This document shows positions 1-7,806 of a stretch of 64,000 nucleotides of DNA, piece after piece. The notes under the pieces are model-generated. The model ran no database searches. It had not been told where the DNA came from and saw nothing but the letters and a program-made list of their open reading frames with translations. Position 1 is the first letter of the stretch; each line of letters opens with the position of its first letter. The DNA is taken from positions 620,001 to 684,000 of the forward strand of contig NZ_QXFL01000001.1 in NCBI RefSeq assembly GCF_003584125.1, read 5' to 3'. The DNA is from Aurantiacibacter zhengii. Lineage in GTDB: Bacteria > Pseudomonadota > Alphaproteobacteria > Sphingomonadales > Sphingomonadaceae. A program made the translations under genes and the position numbers.

Positions 1-1
1 G

Positions 2-484
2 CCGGTGCCTTCTCCCACCCCCACGCCTACGCAGGCCCAGCCGCAGGCTGCACCCGTGCAGGTGGTGACGCCCAGTTTCGACAACTGGATGGACGCACCG
101 CAGACGCCGGGTGACTGGCGCTATGCCGGGAACGCGGGCGATCCGCTGGCCTCTTTCGGCACCGGGCGCACGCCCGATACCGTGCAACTCATCATCCGCT
201 GCGAGCGTGCATCGCGCCGCGTCAGCATCGCCCGCGCCGGAACCGCGCCGGGCCAGGTGGAAATGCTGATCCGCACCGAAACACAGGACCGCCGACTGAC
301 TGCCAGTCCGTTCCGCGAGGGCGATATCGAGCTGATCGTCGCGCAGCTTGCCGCCAGCGATCCGCTGCTGGATGCAATGGCTTTTTCGAAGGGACGTTTC
401 GCGGTGGATGTGACCGGCAAGAGCCCGATCTATGCGCCCGCCTGGCCGGAAATCACCAGGGTGATCGAGGATTGCCGCAGGTAG
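2..484 (+). CDS. C-terminal part of an uncharacterised protein, cut by the window edge
   Basis: The reading frame is open from the first full codon, so the GTG at position 5 is probably internal and the gene begins outside the window. The visible part starts with a Pro/Thr/Gln-rich stretch, typical of a flexible periplasmic linker, followed by a compact domain of about 130 residues with the motif DAPQTPGDWRYAG and a single late cysteine (IEDCRR). A linker of this kind after an unseen N-terminus suggests an exported or membrane-anchored protein, but that is inference. I do not recognise the family. Confidence 0.7.
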   Translation, partial: PVPSPTPTPTQAQPQAAPVQVVTPSFDNWMDAPQTPGDWRYAGNAGDPLASFGTGRTPDTVQLIIRCERASRRVSIARAGTAPGQVEMLIRTETQDRRLTASPFREGDIELIVAQLAASDPLLDAMAFSKGRFAVDVTGKSPIYAPAWPEITRVIEDCRR

Positions 485-631
485 CCCTGGCGAACGCACG
501 ATTATCGCTGTGAAAAAGAATAATACAAGTCTTGCGTTCGGCCTCTGCGTGATTCACAAATGCATGCAAGACCAGCGGTCCACGCGGTCTTGCCCCCGGT
601 GAAACGGCAGGGTTCTGGCTCAAAAGCGCGA

Positions 632-644
632 AAGGAGGTGATCC
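632..644 (+). promoter_or_regulatory. Perfect 13-nt Shine-Dalgarno sequence
   Basis: AAGGAGGTGATCC is the exact reverse complement of the conserved 16S rRNA 3' end (GGATCACCTCCTT). It lies just before the ATG at 646, with 7 nt between GGAGG and the start codon. Ordinary genes use 4-6 bases of this complementarity, so a full 13-base match is unusual and would bind 30S subunits very tightly. Confidence 0.75.
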
Positions 645-645
645 G

Positions 646-702
646 ATGTCTCATGGTTCAGCAGGGAGGTCGGTGATGACCCATGCGGAGCATATTCGGT
701 AA
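646..702 (+). CDS. 18-residue small ORF
   Basis: The ORF reads MSHGSAGRSVMTHAEHIR and then stops with TAA. It has three His and three Arg residues and no hydrophobic segment. Its only strong support is the perfect Shine-Dalgarno directly upstream at ideal spacing and the terminator about 55 nt after the stop. It could encode a functional micropeptide or be a decoy ORF that loads ribosomes on the RNA. Function unknown. Confidence 0.45.
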   Translation: MSHGSAGRSVMTHAEHIR

Positions 703-756
703 CTTCTACTCGCCGAGTAAGGTTTCGTGGGCGGTCTAACTGACCGCTGACCATGC

Positions 757-799
757 GAAGGCCAGTTACGCATCGAGCGTAGCTGGCCTTCTCATTTTT
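757..799 (+). terminator. Strong rho-independent terminator
   Basis: A 15-bp stem (GAAGGCCAGTTACGC against GCGTAGCTGGCCTTC, one G-U wobble) with the loop ATCGA is followed by TCATTTTT. It ends the short transcript that starts near 566. Confidence 0.85.
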
Positions 800-891
800 G
801 GGGCGTACCCTTCATTATGCCGAGGCTCCCGGAGGGAGGTCGGCGACGACCCGGCAAAGCAACCGTTGCGAGCTGACCTTGCGAGCAACCC

Positions 892-957
892 GGAATGTCG
901 GCTTTCGTCAGACATGCAGGAGACGGCGAACGTCCGCGATTGGGGTGGGAAGCCGAC
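892..957. repeat. Interspersed intergenic repeat, copy 1 (partial)
   Basis: The arm GGAATGTCGGCTTTC is followed by AACGTCCGCGATTGGGG and TGGGAAGCCGAC. The same arms recur at 1216-1340 and 1769-1889 (AACGTCTG or ACCGTCTG, then GGGTGGAAAGCGGAC-like). The arms are inverted relative to each other, so the unit can fold. I recall similar GTCCGC/GGAAAGCGGAC elements between genes in sphingomonads, but have not searched for them. Confidence 0.55.
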
Positions 958-960
958 CCT

Positions 961-1164
961 CTAAGTCGCTCTTCTGGTCTTGGAGCGAATAATTAGCGCG
1001 AGGATGAGGCAGAGCATTGAAGCCGCTAAGACCAATTGTGATGGCGTAAACAGAAGAGCATCTAGTCGCAAGCTTTCCGCCATGTTCGAGACCCAGGTCA
1101 TGCCGCCGAGCACGCCGAGCAGAAATGCAGAAGCCCACGCCAAAAGGTCAGCGACAAGTTTCAT
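961..1164 (-). CDS. Small two-helix membrane protein, unknown function
   Basis: The protein has about 67 residues (MKLVADLLAWASAFLLG onwards) and two hydrophobic segments, roughly residues 5-25 and 43-61, ending in the basic tail IRSKTRRAT. The frame stays open up to 1245, but the extra N-terminus is encoded inside an interspersed repeat. The ATG at 1164 has GAGG 8 nt upstream, so I prefer it. No family is recognised. It lies in a repeat-rich, gene-poor stretch and could be a chance ORF. Confidence 0.4.
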   Translation of the reverse strand: MKLVADLLAWASAFLLGVLGGMTWVSNMAESLRLDALLFTPSQLVLAASMLCLILALIIRSKTRRAT

Positions 1165-1215
1165 CCCTAGTACCTCATTGCTTATTTCATTGGTCATAGG
1201 CTCGCAAATTCGTTC

Positions 1216-1340
1216 AACGTCCGCAATCGGGTCGCTAGCTGACATGCGGCTTTTGGCCCCAAGAGTGGCAAAGCGGCCAGTCCGCTTTTGGGCGTGTCGT
1301 CCCCGTTATCGAACGTCTGATTAGGGGTGGAAAGCGGACT
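1216..1340. repeat. Interspersed intergenic repeat, copy 2
   Basis: It begins AACGTCCGCAATCGGGTCGC and ends GGGGTGGAAAGCGGACT, with AACGTCTG inside. Both ends match copy 3 closely. Read on the minus strand, the left arm encodes SASDPIADV and so creates a false N-terminal extension for the small membrane gene next to it. Confidence 0.6.
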
Positions 1341-1353
1341 GAAGTTTCTCTGC

Positions 1354-1707
1354 TCAAAGGGTGACCAGGATTAGCTCTCTGCCAGCTAGTGGGACGCCCA
1401 CAAAAGTATCAGGCACACCAACCACCTCGTAGATTTCGTACGGTTTGTCGGCCAAGGATACCGTCTCGAAGTATTCAAAGGTTACATCATAACTGACGTC
1501 AATCTCAGAAGAGACTGCGCTGGCGTGTTCGTTGGGAAAAGTCGGCTTAGGCGAAGCGACGACCTTCGGCGCTTCCGCATAGAGCGATGAGCGCATCGAA
1601 ATCTGCTGAAACCCAGCGGTCAGACTGGGAACCTCTTGTTCCGAACACGAAACAGTAAACACTGCCGAGATGCACAGAGCTGCTGCAGATCCTCGACCTA
1701 TTCTCAT
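1354..1707 (-). CDS. Putative exported or lipoprotein of unknown function
   Basis: The protein has 117 residues. The N-terminus MRIGRGSAAALCISAVFTVSC has a basic start, a hydrophobic core and a cysteine in a lipobox-like setting (TVSC; the -3 residue is atypical). The start at 1707 is chosen because AAAGGG lies 6 nt upstream. The frame runs open to 1818, but that extension is largely encoded by the adjacent repeat (SANDPIADI). The mature part has many beta-prone residues and no recognisable domain. It probably sits in the periplasm. Confidence 0.5.
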   Translation of the reverse strand: MRIGRGSAAALCISAVFTVSCSEQEVPSLTAGFQQISMRSSLYAEAPKVVASPKPTFPNEHASAVSSEIDVSYDVTFEYFETVSLADKPYEIYEVVGVPDTFVGVPLAGRELILVTL

Positions 1708-1768
1708 GCGCAGCCCTTTGTTCCGAGTAACATCGATCAGCTTATGGGCTTTGATCTCCAAGTCCACA

Positions 1769-1889
1769 ATGTCCGCAATCGGGTCGTTAGCGGAAAGTCC
1801 GCTTTCATCTCCAATCATGGTATTGCTGCCAGTCGGTTTTCAGGACCGCCCCCTGTGCCAACCGTCTGTTTATGAGTGGAAAGCGATCG
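1769..1889. repeat. Interspersed intergenic repeat, copy 3
   Basis: It starts ATGTCCGCAATCGGGTCGTT, followed by AGCGGAAAGTCCGC, and ends ACCGTCTG with TGAGTGGAAAGCGATCG. It shares both arms with copy 2 and the right arm with copy 1. It overlaps the 5' part of the frame upstream of the small exported protein gene. Confidence 0.6.
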
Positions 1890-1992
1890 ACCAAACAAAC
1901 TGGGCTAACGTTTTAATCTCGCAACAAAGAGCGCGACGGTTCGATACGAAGGCGAGCGTATCTCTGGAAAAGGCTACGCACGTCGTTGGCAG

Positions 1993-2763
1993 CTAGTCGA
2001 TAGAGCCGCCATCTGCATGGCGCGCACGCCAGTAATTTGCGCCGGTCTGATCCTGCTGCCTGATATGCGGGACGTCCACTTGCTGTGCTGGATCGAGCGT
2101 CACCCCGAGATAGTCGGCAGTTTGCGCTACCGCCTCATCGGGATTTTCGACGACATCTTCGTACCATAGCACCAGCGGAGTTATGCCGGTCTCACGGTAC
2201 ATTTGTTGCCAGGCTTTTTCCTGGATAGCCAGCTCATGCCTGGCACGAAGCACAACTGCCTCGGAATACTCGGGAGCCTCGCCCGGGCCGGCTTCCTGCT
2301 CGGCTCTCCATATGCCCGAAAGGCTTGCCCGTGCCAGCGAGATGGCGTGGGCATCTTCGTCCCGTCGGCGGAGTTGGACGACTTTGCTTGCAGGCCCCGC
2401 TCGCAACAGAAAGCGCATCGCCGAGGCAAGAAGTGCCGGGTTGGTGCGGGCGAGTTCCTCCATCTGGAGGGGGAATGCCTTCACGCCGAAGACACCATTG
2501 GGCGAAGTCCGCCGTGCCAGCACCATTTTCCAGAGCTTTATCTGGCCTTCGGGCGAGGTGCTGACGGCGCCCTGCGGTCCGCTGGGCTGGAAATTGAGAT
2601 ACTCAAGTGGCGCGCCAAGGCAGCCGGTACGCCATAACAGATGACTGAGATACGTGCTGCCCGTCCGCGGGACGCTGGCCAGAATGTAGGGTTGCGCCAA
2701 GCCCGCAAATTCGGGCCAGTCGAACCGTTCTTCGTGACCAGTGATGATACCCTCGACGGACAC
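1993..2763 (-). CDS. Stf0-type sulfotransferase
   Basis: This 256-residue protein resembles Stf0 sulfotransferases, which move sulfate from PAPS to a sugar or lipid hydroxyl. The PAPS 5'-phosphosulfate-binding loop is clear at residues 30-40 (SVPRTGSTYLS), and an acidic/aromatic C-terminal half follows (LVLWYEDV, then DYLGV), as in the family. It starts with GTG, supported by GGAGG 6 nt upstream. The substrate is unknown; family members act on trehalose glycolipids and other cell-surface molecules. It stands alone, transcribed away from ilvE. Confidence 0.8.
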   Translation of the reverse strand: MSVEGIITGHEERFDWPEFAGLAQPYILASVPRTGSTYLSHLLWRTGCLGAPLEYLNFQPSGPQGAVSTSPEGQIKLWKMVLARRTSPNGVFGVKAFPLQMEELARTNPALLASAMRFLLRAGPASKVVQLRRRDEDAHAISLARASLSGIWRAEQEAGPGEAPEYSEAVVLRARHELAIQEKAWQQMYRETGITPLVLWYEDVVENPDEAVAQTADYLGVTLDPAQQVDVPHIRQQDQTGANYWRARHADGGSID

Positions 2764-2968
2764 TTATTGCCTCCAGGCGGTTCATACTCTCGCTCGTCGT
2801 GCGATGCACTACGAGAGGTGGTGACGCATAGTGATGATCTAGCCAGAGTGCAAAGCCACCAATTTGGTGCCCCACATGCGGATACTGCGGACATGCGGGA
2901 CGTAAGCTTTCCGGTGGAAGACGCGAAGCTCTTGCCTCTCCCCGCGCCCTTGCCTAATCGGCTAGCCC

Positions 2969-4045
2969 ATGAAATTCGAGCATATCCAGCACCCCGCACC
3001 CGTCCCCGGCGCCACCCGTGCGCAGGCCATTGCAGATCCCGGTTTTGGCAAGGTGTTCACCGATCACATGGTGATGATCGACTATGACGAAGGTGAAGGC
3101 TGGCACAGTGCCACACTCGGCCCATGCGAGCCGATCCCGCTCCACCCAGCGGCGAGCGTGCTGCACTATGCGCAGGAAATCTTCGAGGGGTTGAAGGCCT
3201 ACAAGCTGACTGACGGCACGATGGCGTTGTTCCGGCCCGAGGCGAACGCCAAGCGTTTCAACGCCAGTGCCAAGCGCCTCGCCATGCCGGAATTGCCCGA
3301 GGACCTGTTCATCGAGTCGGTGAAGCAGATCGTGAAGAAGGATGCCGACTGGTTCCCCGGCGTCGAAGGCGGTTCGCTCTACATCCGTCCCTTCATGTTC
3401 GCCAACGAGCACTTCCTGGGCGTGCGTCCGGCGACGAAATACAAGTTCATCGTGATCCTCTCGCCCGCTGGCAATTACTTCAAGTCAGGCGCACCGGCGG
3501 TGTCCGTGTGGATCAGCGAATATACCCGCGCCGCCCCCGGCGGAACGGGCGCTGCCAAGTGCGGCGGCAACTACGCTGCCAGCCTCGTCCCCACAGGAGA
3601 GGCTTTTGCTAAGGGGCACGACCAGACGGTGTTCCTCGATGCTGCCGAACGCAAGTGGATCGAGGAACTGGGCGGTATGAACCTGTTCTTCGTGTTCGAC
3701 GACGGGCGCATGATCACACCCCCGCTGGGCGGCACGATCCTGCCCGGCATTACCCGCGATTCCATCATGACCCTGGCGCGCGAACAGGGCCTCGACGTGG
3801 CCGAGGAAATGTATTCCATCGACCAGTGGCGCGACGATGCGCAAAGCGGCAAGCTGGTGGAGACTTTCGCCTGCGGTACGGCTGCGGTCGTGACGGCGGT
3901 GGGCAAGGTTGCCGGGCGCGACGGTGAATTCACCATCGGCAGCGGCGGGCCGGGCCAGTTGACCAGCACACTTCGCGAGAAGCTGGTCGGCATCCAGCGC
4001 GGCACCGTGGAAGATACGCACGGCTGGGTGATGAAGCTGGACTAG
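2969..4045 (+). CDS. ilvE: Branched-chain amino acid aminotransferase
   Basis: This cytosolic PLP enzyme (358 residues) makes the last step of Ile, Leu and Val synthesis, or the first of their breakdown, using glutamate/2-oxoglutarate. The PLP lysine is Lys197 in GTGAAKCGGNYAAS. The N-terminal substrate region HYAQEIFEGLKAY and the C-terminal phosphate-binding region TFACGTAAVV are typical of the long fold-IV type. Length fits the family. It converges on the GST gene, and the two 3' ends overlap by 4 nt. Nothing visible suggests special regulation. Confidence 0.95.
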   Translation: MKFEHIQHPAPVPGATRAQAIADPGFGKVFTDHMVMIDYDEGEGWHSATLGPCEPIPLHPAASVLHYAQEIFEGLKAYKLTDGTMALFRPEANAKRFNASAKRLAMPELPEDLFIESVKQIVKKDADWFPGVEGGSLYIRPFMFANEHFLGVRPATKYKFIVILSPAGNYFKSGAPAVSVWISEYTRAAPGGTGAAKCGGNYAASLVPTGEAFAKGHDQTVFLDAAERKWIEELGGMNLFFVFDDGRMITPPLGGTILPGITRDSIMTLAREQGLDVAEEMYSIDQWRDDAQSGKLVETFACGTAAVVTAVGKVAGRDGEFTIGSGGPGQLTSTLREKLVGIQRGTVEDTHGWVMKLD

Positions 4046-4692
4046 AGCGCCAGCGCCACCGGCTCCTGCCCCGGCTTCCACGGCTTTTCCCGCTGCATCA
4101 CAGTCTTGAACAGCGGCGACTGCAGATGCCGTTCCAGCCATGGGTGCAGGTTCGGCAGGTCGGCCGCATCGAACCACTCGCGATCATGGTTGGCGAATTG
4201 ACGGATGAAGGGGAAGATCGCCGCGTCCGCAATACCGCGCCGCTCTCCGCATAGCTGGCCGCCTTTGGCCAGCCGCGCGTCCAGCTTTTGCAGGAATTCC
4301 AGACCACGCGCGCGGTGCGGCAGCGGGTCACAATCGCCGTAGCGGTTGGGGTATTTGTAATGGTCGAGCGCATGCTTGAAGGGACCGTCGCATTCGGCGA
4401 TGAGTTCCGGATCATCACGCTCCAGCCAGCCTTCGGGATCGTTCCGGGCAAGCGCCCAGCGCATCACTTCGATGCTTTCCTCGATCACCGGTCCATCGGG
4501 CAACACCAGCACCGGTACCGTGCCCTTGGGCGAGGCTTCCAGCATGGCATCGGGCTTGTCCGACAGCTTCACCTCGCGCAGTTCGCACTGCGTCCCGCTC
4601 ACCACCAGCGCCAGGCGGGCGCGCATGGCGTAGGGGCAGCGGCGGAAGCTGTAGAGGATGCGGTCAGGAATGGTCGTCTGGCTCCGGGTCAT
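4042..4692 (-). CDS. Glutathione S-transferase family protein
   Basis: This 216-residue protein has a thioredoxin-like N-terminal domain (residues 10-85). The active-site region is [13 protein letters not shown], where Cys19 replaces the Ser/Tyr of classical GSTs, as in omega/beta-like or DsbA-like GSTs. The cis-proline motif is [12 protein letters not shown] and the glutathione contact is [11 protein letters not shown]. An all-helical C-terminal domain follows. It probably does glutathione-dependent thiol-disulfide exchange or detoxification. Its start overlaps the end of trhO by 29 nt on the same strand, so the two are probably co-transcribed. Confidence 0.85.
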   Translation of the reverse strand: MTRSQTTIPDRILYSFRRCPYAMRARLALVVSGTQCELREVKLSDKPDAMLEASPKGTVPVLVLPDGPVIEESIEVMRWALARNDPEGWLERDDPELIAECDGPFKHALDHYKYPNRYGDCDPLPHRARGLEFLQKLDARLAKGGQLCGERRGIADAAIFPFIRQFANHDREWFDAADLPNLHPWLERHLQSPLFKTVMQREKPWKPGQEPVALAL

Positions 4693-5662
4693 CGTCCTTC
4701 ACAAGCTGGCTGGGCAGTACCGCCCCGACGTGGGCACGCCCCTGTGCCATAGCAAGCTCTTCCTGCCGCTGCCGCTCGCGATAGGCCTCGCGCTGTTCGT
4801 CGGTGCGTTCATCCCAACAGGCGGGGCAGCTGACGCCTTCCTCGTAGTGTTCGGATTGCATGTCCTGTGCGCTGACCGGGCGACGGCAGGCGAAGCACAG
4901 GCCGTAGCTGCCCAGCGCGAGGCCATGGCCCACGGTCACGCGCTGGTCGAACACGAAGCACTCGCCGCGCCACATGCTGAGGTCTTCCGGCACCGTTTCG
5001 AGGTATTTCAGGATGCCGCCGTTCAGGTGGTAGACCTCCTCCACCCCTTCGGCCTTCAGGAAGGCAGTGGACTTCTCGCAGCGGATGCCGCCGGTGCAGT
5101 ACATCGCCACCTTGGGCTGCTTGCCCTCCCCCAGCAACCGCGCGCGCTCGGCGCGGAACCACTCGGGGAAGTCGCGGAAGCTGGGAGTCTTTGGATCGAT
5201 CGCGCCTTCGAACTGGCCCACCGCCACTTCGTAGTCGTTGCGCGTGTCGATCACGATCGTGTCCGGGTCGGCGATCAGGTCGTTCCAGTCCTGCGGATCG
5301 ACGTAGGTGCCCGCGTTGTGCGCAGGGTCGAGATCGCCCTGCCCCATCGTCACAATCTCCTGCTTTAGCCGCACCTTGGTGCGGTGGAACGGCATGGCGA
5401 CAGCGCCGGAGAACTTCACTTCGATATCGGCACAATCCGGCAGCGCGCGAATGTGACCGAGCACCGCGTCGATGCCCGCAGGCGTGCCCGCGATGGTGCC
5501 GTTGATCCCCTCCTTCGCCAGCAGCAGCGTGCCCCGCACGCCGCCCGCCCGGCAGGCCGCCAGCAACGGCCCGCGCAGCGCGGCGGGATCCTCGAACGTG
5601 GCAAAGCGATAGAGTGCGGCGACGCGGATGGGCGCGTTGTCGATAGGAAGCGGGATGGCCAT
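4664..5662 (-). CDS. trhO: tRNA uridine(34) 5-hydroxylase TrhO (UPF0176, rhodanese domain)
   Basis: TrhO hydroxylates U34 of tRNAs in an oxygen-dependent step toward 5-oxyacetyl- or methoxyuridine. The protein (332 residues) has the UPF0176 N-terminal domain ([12 protein letters not shown], residues 49-60), a central rhodanese domain with catalytic Cys189 in [12 protein letters not shown], and a C-terminal cysteine-rich segment (CFACRRPV, then CPACWDERT) that may bind zinc. The start at 5662 ([11 protein letters not shown]) is chosen over the upstream open frame because family similarity begins there. It is divergent from pufL. Confidence 0.9.
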   Translation of the reverse strand: MAIPLPIDNAPIRVAALYRFATFEDPAALRGPLLAACRAGGVRGTLLLAKEGINGTIAGTPAGIDAVLGHIRALPDCADIEVKFSGAVAMPFHRTKVRLKQEIVTMGQGDLDPAHNAGTYVDPQDWNDLIADPDTIVIDTRNDYEVAVGQFEGAIDPKTPSFRDFPEWFRAERARLLGEGKQPKVAMYCTGGIRCEKSTAFLKAEGVEEVYHLNGGILKYLETVPEDLSMWRGECFVFDQRVTVGHGLALGSYGLCFACRRPVSAQDMQSEHYEEGVSCPACWDERTDEQREAYRERQRQEELAMAQGRAHVGAVLPSQLVKDDDPEPDDHS

Positions 5663-5847
5663 GCGCCGCCCCTTAGCGATCCGCTGGCGGCGAGGCCAGA
5701 CCGCCGCGCGGGCGGGCCTGGAACACAGTGAACGGTGCCCTGCAGCAGAATCCGCCAAATGTGTCGCTGCGCATGGCGGGTACCGCGCCACGCGCTCCAG
5801 CAGGATGTTTGAATTGCCAACACAAACTGGACACCGCTTTCCGGGAG

Positions 5848-5865
5848 TGTTAGGCAAGCTAGACA
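5848..5865. promoter_or_regulatory. PpsR/CrtJ-type palindrome (box 1) upstream of pufL
   Basis: TGTTAGGCAAGCTAGACA is a perfect TGT-N12-ACA site. PpsR/CrtJ proteins are known to bind this motif, often as two adjacent copies, to repress photosynthesis genes under oxygen. It lies 41 nt upstream of the pufL start. A single 6-base match is common by chance in this much DNA; the tandem arrangement and position give it weight. No confident -35/-10 could be placed. Confidence 0.75.
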
Positions 5866-5873
5866 AGTTGTAG

Positions 5874-5891
5874 TGTAAGTCTAACGGCACA
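5874..5891. promoter_or_regulatory. PpsR/CrtJ-type palindrome (box 2) upstream of pufL
   Basis: TGTAAGTCTAACGGCACA is a second perfect TGT-N12-ACA site, 8 bp after box 1 and 14 bp before the pufL ATG. Eight-base spacing between two boxes is a known layout for cooperative CrtJ/PpsR binding. A repressor here would cover the promoter or the start of the pufLMC transcript. Confidence 0.75.
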
Positions 5892-5905
5892 GTTGGGGTG
5901 TCCGC

Positions 5906-6754
5906 ATGTCCATGCTCAGCTTCGAACGCAAGTACCGGGTGGCCGGGGGCACCCTCGTCGGCGGCAGCTTGTTCGATTTCTGGGTTGGGCCTTTCTATGT
6001 CGGGTTCTTCGGCGTCACGACAGCGATATTCGCGCTCGTGGGGACGCTCCTCATCATCTACGGCGCAGCCATCGGGCCGACCTGGAACATCTGGCAGATC
6101 GACATCGCCCCGCCCGCCATCGAATACGGTCTGGGTTTCGCGCCGCTGAAGGAAGGCGGGCTCTGGCAGGTGATTACCATATGCGCCGTGGGTGCCTTCT
6201 GTTCATGGGCGCTGCGACAGGTCGAAATAGCCCGCAAGCTTGGCATTGGTTTCCACATCCCCATCGCGTTCTCCGCCGCGATCTTCGCCTACATCAGCCT
6301 TGAGGTGATCCGCCCGGTGATGCTGGGCGCGTGGGGACACGCCTTTCCCTATGGCATCTTCAGCCACCTCGATTGGGTTTCGAACGTCGGTTATCAGACC
6401 CTGCATTTTCACTACAATCCGGCGCACATGATCGCCGTGACCTGCTTCTTCGGCACCACGCTGATCCTGGCGATGCACGGAGGGGTCATACTTTCGGCCG
6501 TGAATCCTCCGGACGGGGAGGAAGTGAAGCACGGCCAGCACGAAAACCAGTATTTCCGCGACACCATCCTCTATTCCATCGGTCCGCTCGGCATCCATCG
6601 CCTTGGCTGGTTTGCCGCCATCAACGCCGGCCTGTGGAGCGCGGTGTGCATTCTTATCAGCGGGCCGTTCTGGATCGACGGCTGGCCTTACTGGTACGAC
6701 TGGTACCTGCAACTGCCGTTCTGGAACGACATGGGTCTGGACGGACTCCACTGA
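5906..6754 (+). CDS. pufL: Photosynthetic reaction centre L subunit
   Basis: This is a 282-residue, five-helix inner-membrane protein of the type II reaction centre; with M it holds the bacteriochlorophylls, bacteriopheophytins and quinones. Cofactor residues are all present, shifted by one from Rhodobacter sphaeroides numbering: His154 (accessory BChl), His168/His174 (special-pair region FHYNPAH), His191 and His231 (iron), Glu213 and Ser224 (QB proton delivery). GGGG lies 7 nt before the ATG. The stop overlaps the pufM start (TGATG). Unlike normal puf operons, no pufBA precede it; only 243 bp separate it from divergent trhO. Two PpsR-type boxes lie in that gap. Confidence 0.97.
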   Translation: MSMLSFERKYRVAGGTLVGGSLFDFWVGPFYVGFFGVTTAIFALVGTLLIIYGAAIGPTWNIWQIDIAPPAIEYGLGFAPLKEGGLWQVITICAVGAFCSWALRQVEIARKLGIGFHIPIAFSAAIFAYISLEVIRPVMLGAWGHAFPYGIFSHLDWVSNVGYQTLHFHYNPAHMIAVTCFFGTTLILAMHGGVILSAVNPPDGEEVKHGQHENQYFRDTILYSIGPLGIHRLGWFAAINAGLWSAVCILISGPFWIDGWPYWYDWYLQLPFWNDMGLDGLH

Positions 6755-7806
6755 TGGCCTCCTTTCACAGCCTCTATTCCCAGATCCAGATTCACGGGCC
6801 TCACGACGAGGGCATTCCGCTGCGTGGCCACGAGTTTCCGCGCATCGGCAAACCATTTCTTAGCCGCTGGATCGGCAAGATCGGCGATCCGCAGATAGGC
6901 CCAACCTATCTCGGCTTCTGCGGTATCGCCTCGCTCATCTGCGGCTTCATCGCCATCGAGATCATCGGCCTCAATTTCCTCGCCCAGGTAAAATGGAACC
7001 CCGTTGCCTTCATCGAGGGGATAGCCTGGCACCGGCTTGACCCGCCGGATGCGAAGTGGGGTTTTTCGCCCTTCGTCCCGCTGGAGGAAGGGGGCTGGTG
7101 GATAATGGCGGGCTTTTTCCTCACCGCGTCCATCCTGCTGTGGTGGGGGCGCATCTACCTGCGGGCCAAGGCGCTGGGAATGAACACGCATGTCGCCTGG
7201 GCTTTTGCCTCCGCGATCTTCCTCTACCTTTCGCTGGGCTTTATCAGGCCAATGCTGATGGGATCGTGGCACGAGGCACCGCCGTTCGGCATCATTCCGC
7301 ATCTGAACTGGACGGCATCTTTTTCCGTCCTTTACGGCAACTTCTACTACAACCCGTTCCACTGCTTCTCGATCGCGTTCCTCTACGGCTCGGTCCTGTT
7401 GTTCGCGATGCACGGCGGCACAATCCTCGCAACTTCGCGCTTCGGCGGGGAGCGGGAGACCGAGGAGATCATGGATCGCGGCACTGCGGCCGAACGTGGG
7501 GCGCTGTTCTGGCGCTGGTGCATGGGTTTCAACGCCACGTTCGAATCGGTGCACCGCTGGGCCTACTGGTTCGCCGTGCTGACAACCTTCACCGGTGCCA
7601 TCGGCATTCTCCTTACAGGAACGGTGGTAGACAACTGGTACCTGTGGGGCGTCAAGTGGGGCCTGGCTCCCGACTATCCGCAGACCTACCCCGACATGGT
7701 GCTGCCACCCGAGATCGCCGAGCAGGTACGCGCCGCAGCCGACAGTTCGCAGACCGCCGTCGATACGCTGCCGCCGCCGCCCCCGGCGATGGAGGGCGCA
7801 CCATGA
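6754..7806 (+). CDS. pufM: Photosynthetic reaction centre M subunit
   Basis: The 350-residue partner of PufL binds the other half of the special pair and the QA site. Ligands are intact: His183 (accessory BChl), His203 (special pair, NPFHCFSIA), and His220, Glu235 and His267 (iron). Signatures such as [10 protein letters not shown] and [15 protein letters not shown] are conserved. It carries about 40 residues beyond the usual end near WGLAP, finishing in a Pro/Ala-rich tail ([13 protein letters not shown]). It is translationally coupled to both neighbours: TGATG with pufL and ATGA with pufC. Confidence 0.97.
   Translation: MASFHSLYSQIQIHGPHDEGIPLRGHEFPRIGKPFLSRWIGKIGDPQIGPTYLGFCGIASLICGFIAIEIIGLNFLAQVKWNPVAFIEGIAWHRLDPPDAKWGFSPFVPLEEGGWWIMAGFFLTASILLWWGRIYLRAKALGMNTHVAWAFASAIFLYLSLGFIRPMLMGSWHEAPPFGIIPHLNWTASFSVLYGNFYYNPFHCFSIAFLYGSVLLFAMHGGTILATSRFGGERETEEIMDRGTAAERGALFWRWCMGFNATFESVHRWAYWFAVLTTFTGAIGILLTGTVVDNWYLWGVKWGLAPDYPQTYPDMVLPPEIAEQVRAAADSSQTAVDTLPPPPPAMEGAP

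Larger units (their letters stand above)
566..799 (+). ncRNA. Putative short structured transcript with an 18-codon ORF
   Basis: Three features line up on the plus strand. A perfect 8-bp hairpin lies at 566-593 (GCAAGACC/GGTCTTGC). An exceptionally strong ribosome-binding site and an 18-codon ORF follow at 632-702. A hairpin at 731-747 (GCGGTC/GACCGC) and a classic intrinsic terminator at 757-799 close the unit. Together they look like an independent transcript of about 200-270 nt. The promoter was not identified, so the 5' end is approximate. It may act as an RNA, through its peptide, or both. I cannot assign it to a named RNA family. Confidence 0.5.

Noticed and set aside
5806-5824. A third possible PpsR box, TGTTTGAATTGCCAACACA, upstream of pufL
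   Set aside because: The spacing is N13, not N12, so it does not fit the motif; it may be chance.
5663-5905. Search for pufB/pufA in the gap before pufL
   Set aside because: No frame of suitable length or with antenna-type helix and histidine was found, and the gap is too short for both genes.
7056-7802. Long frame joined in front of pufC
   Set aside because: It lies within pufM in another frame. The ATG at 7803 overlaps the pufM stop and begins the membrane anchor.
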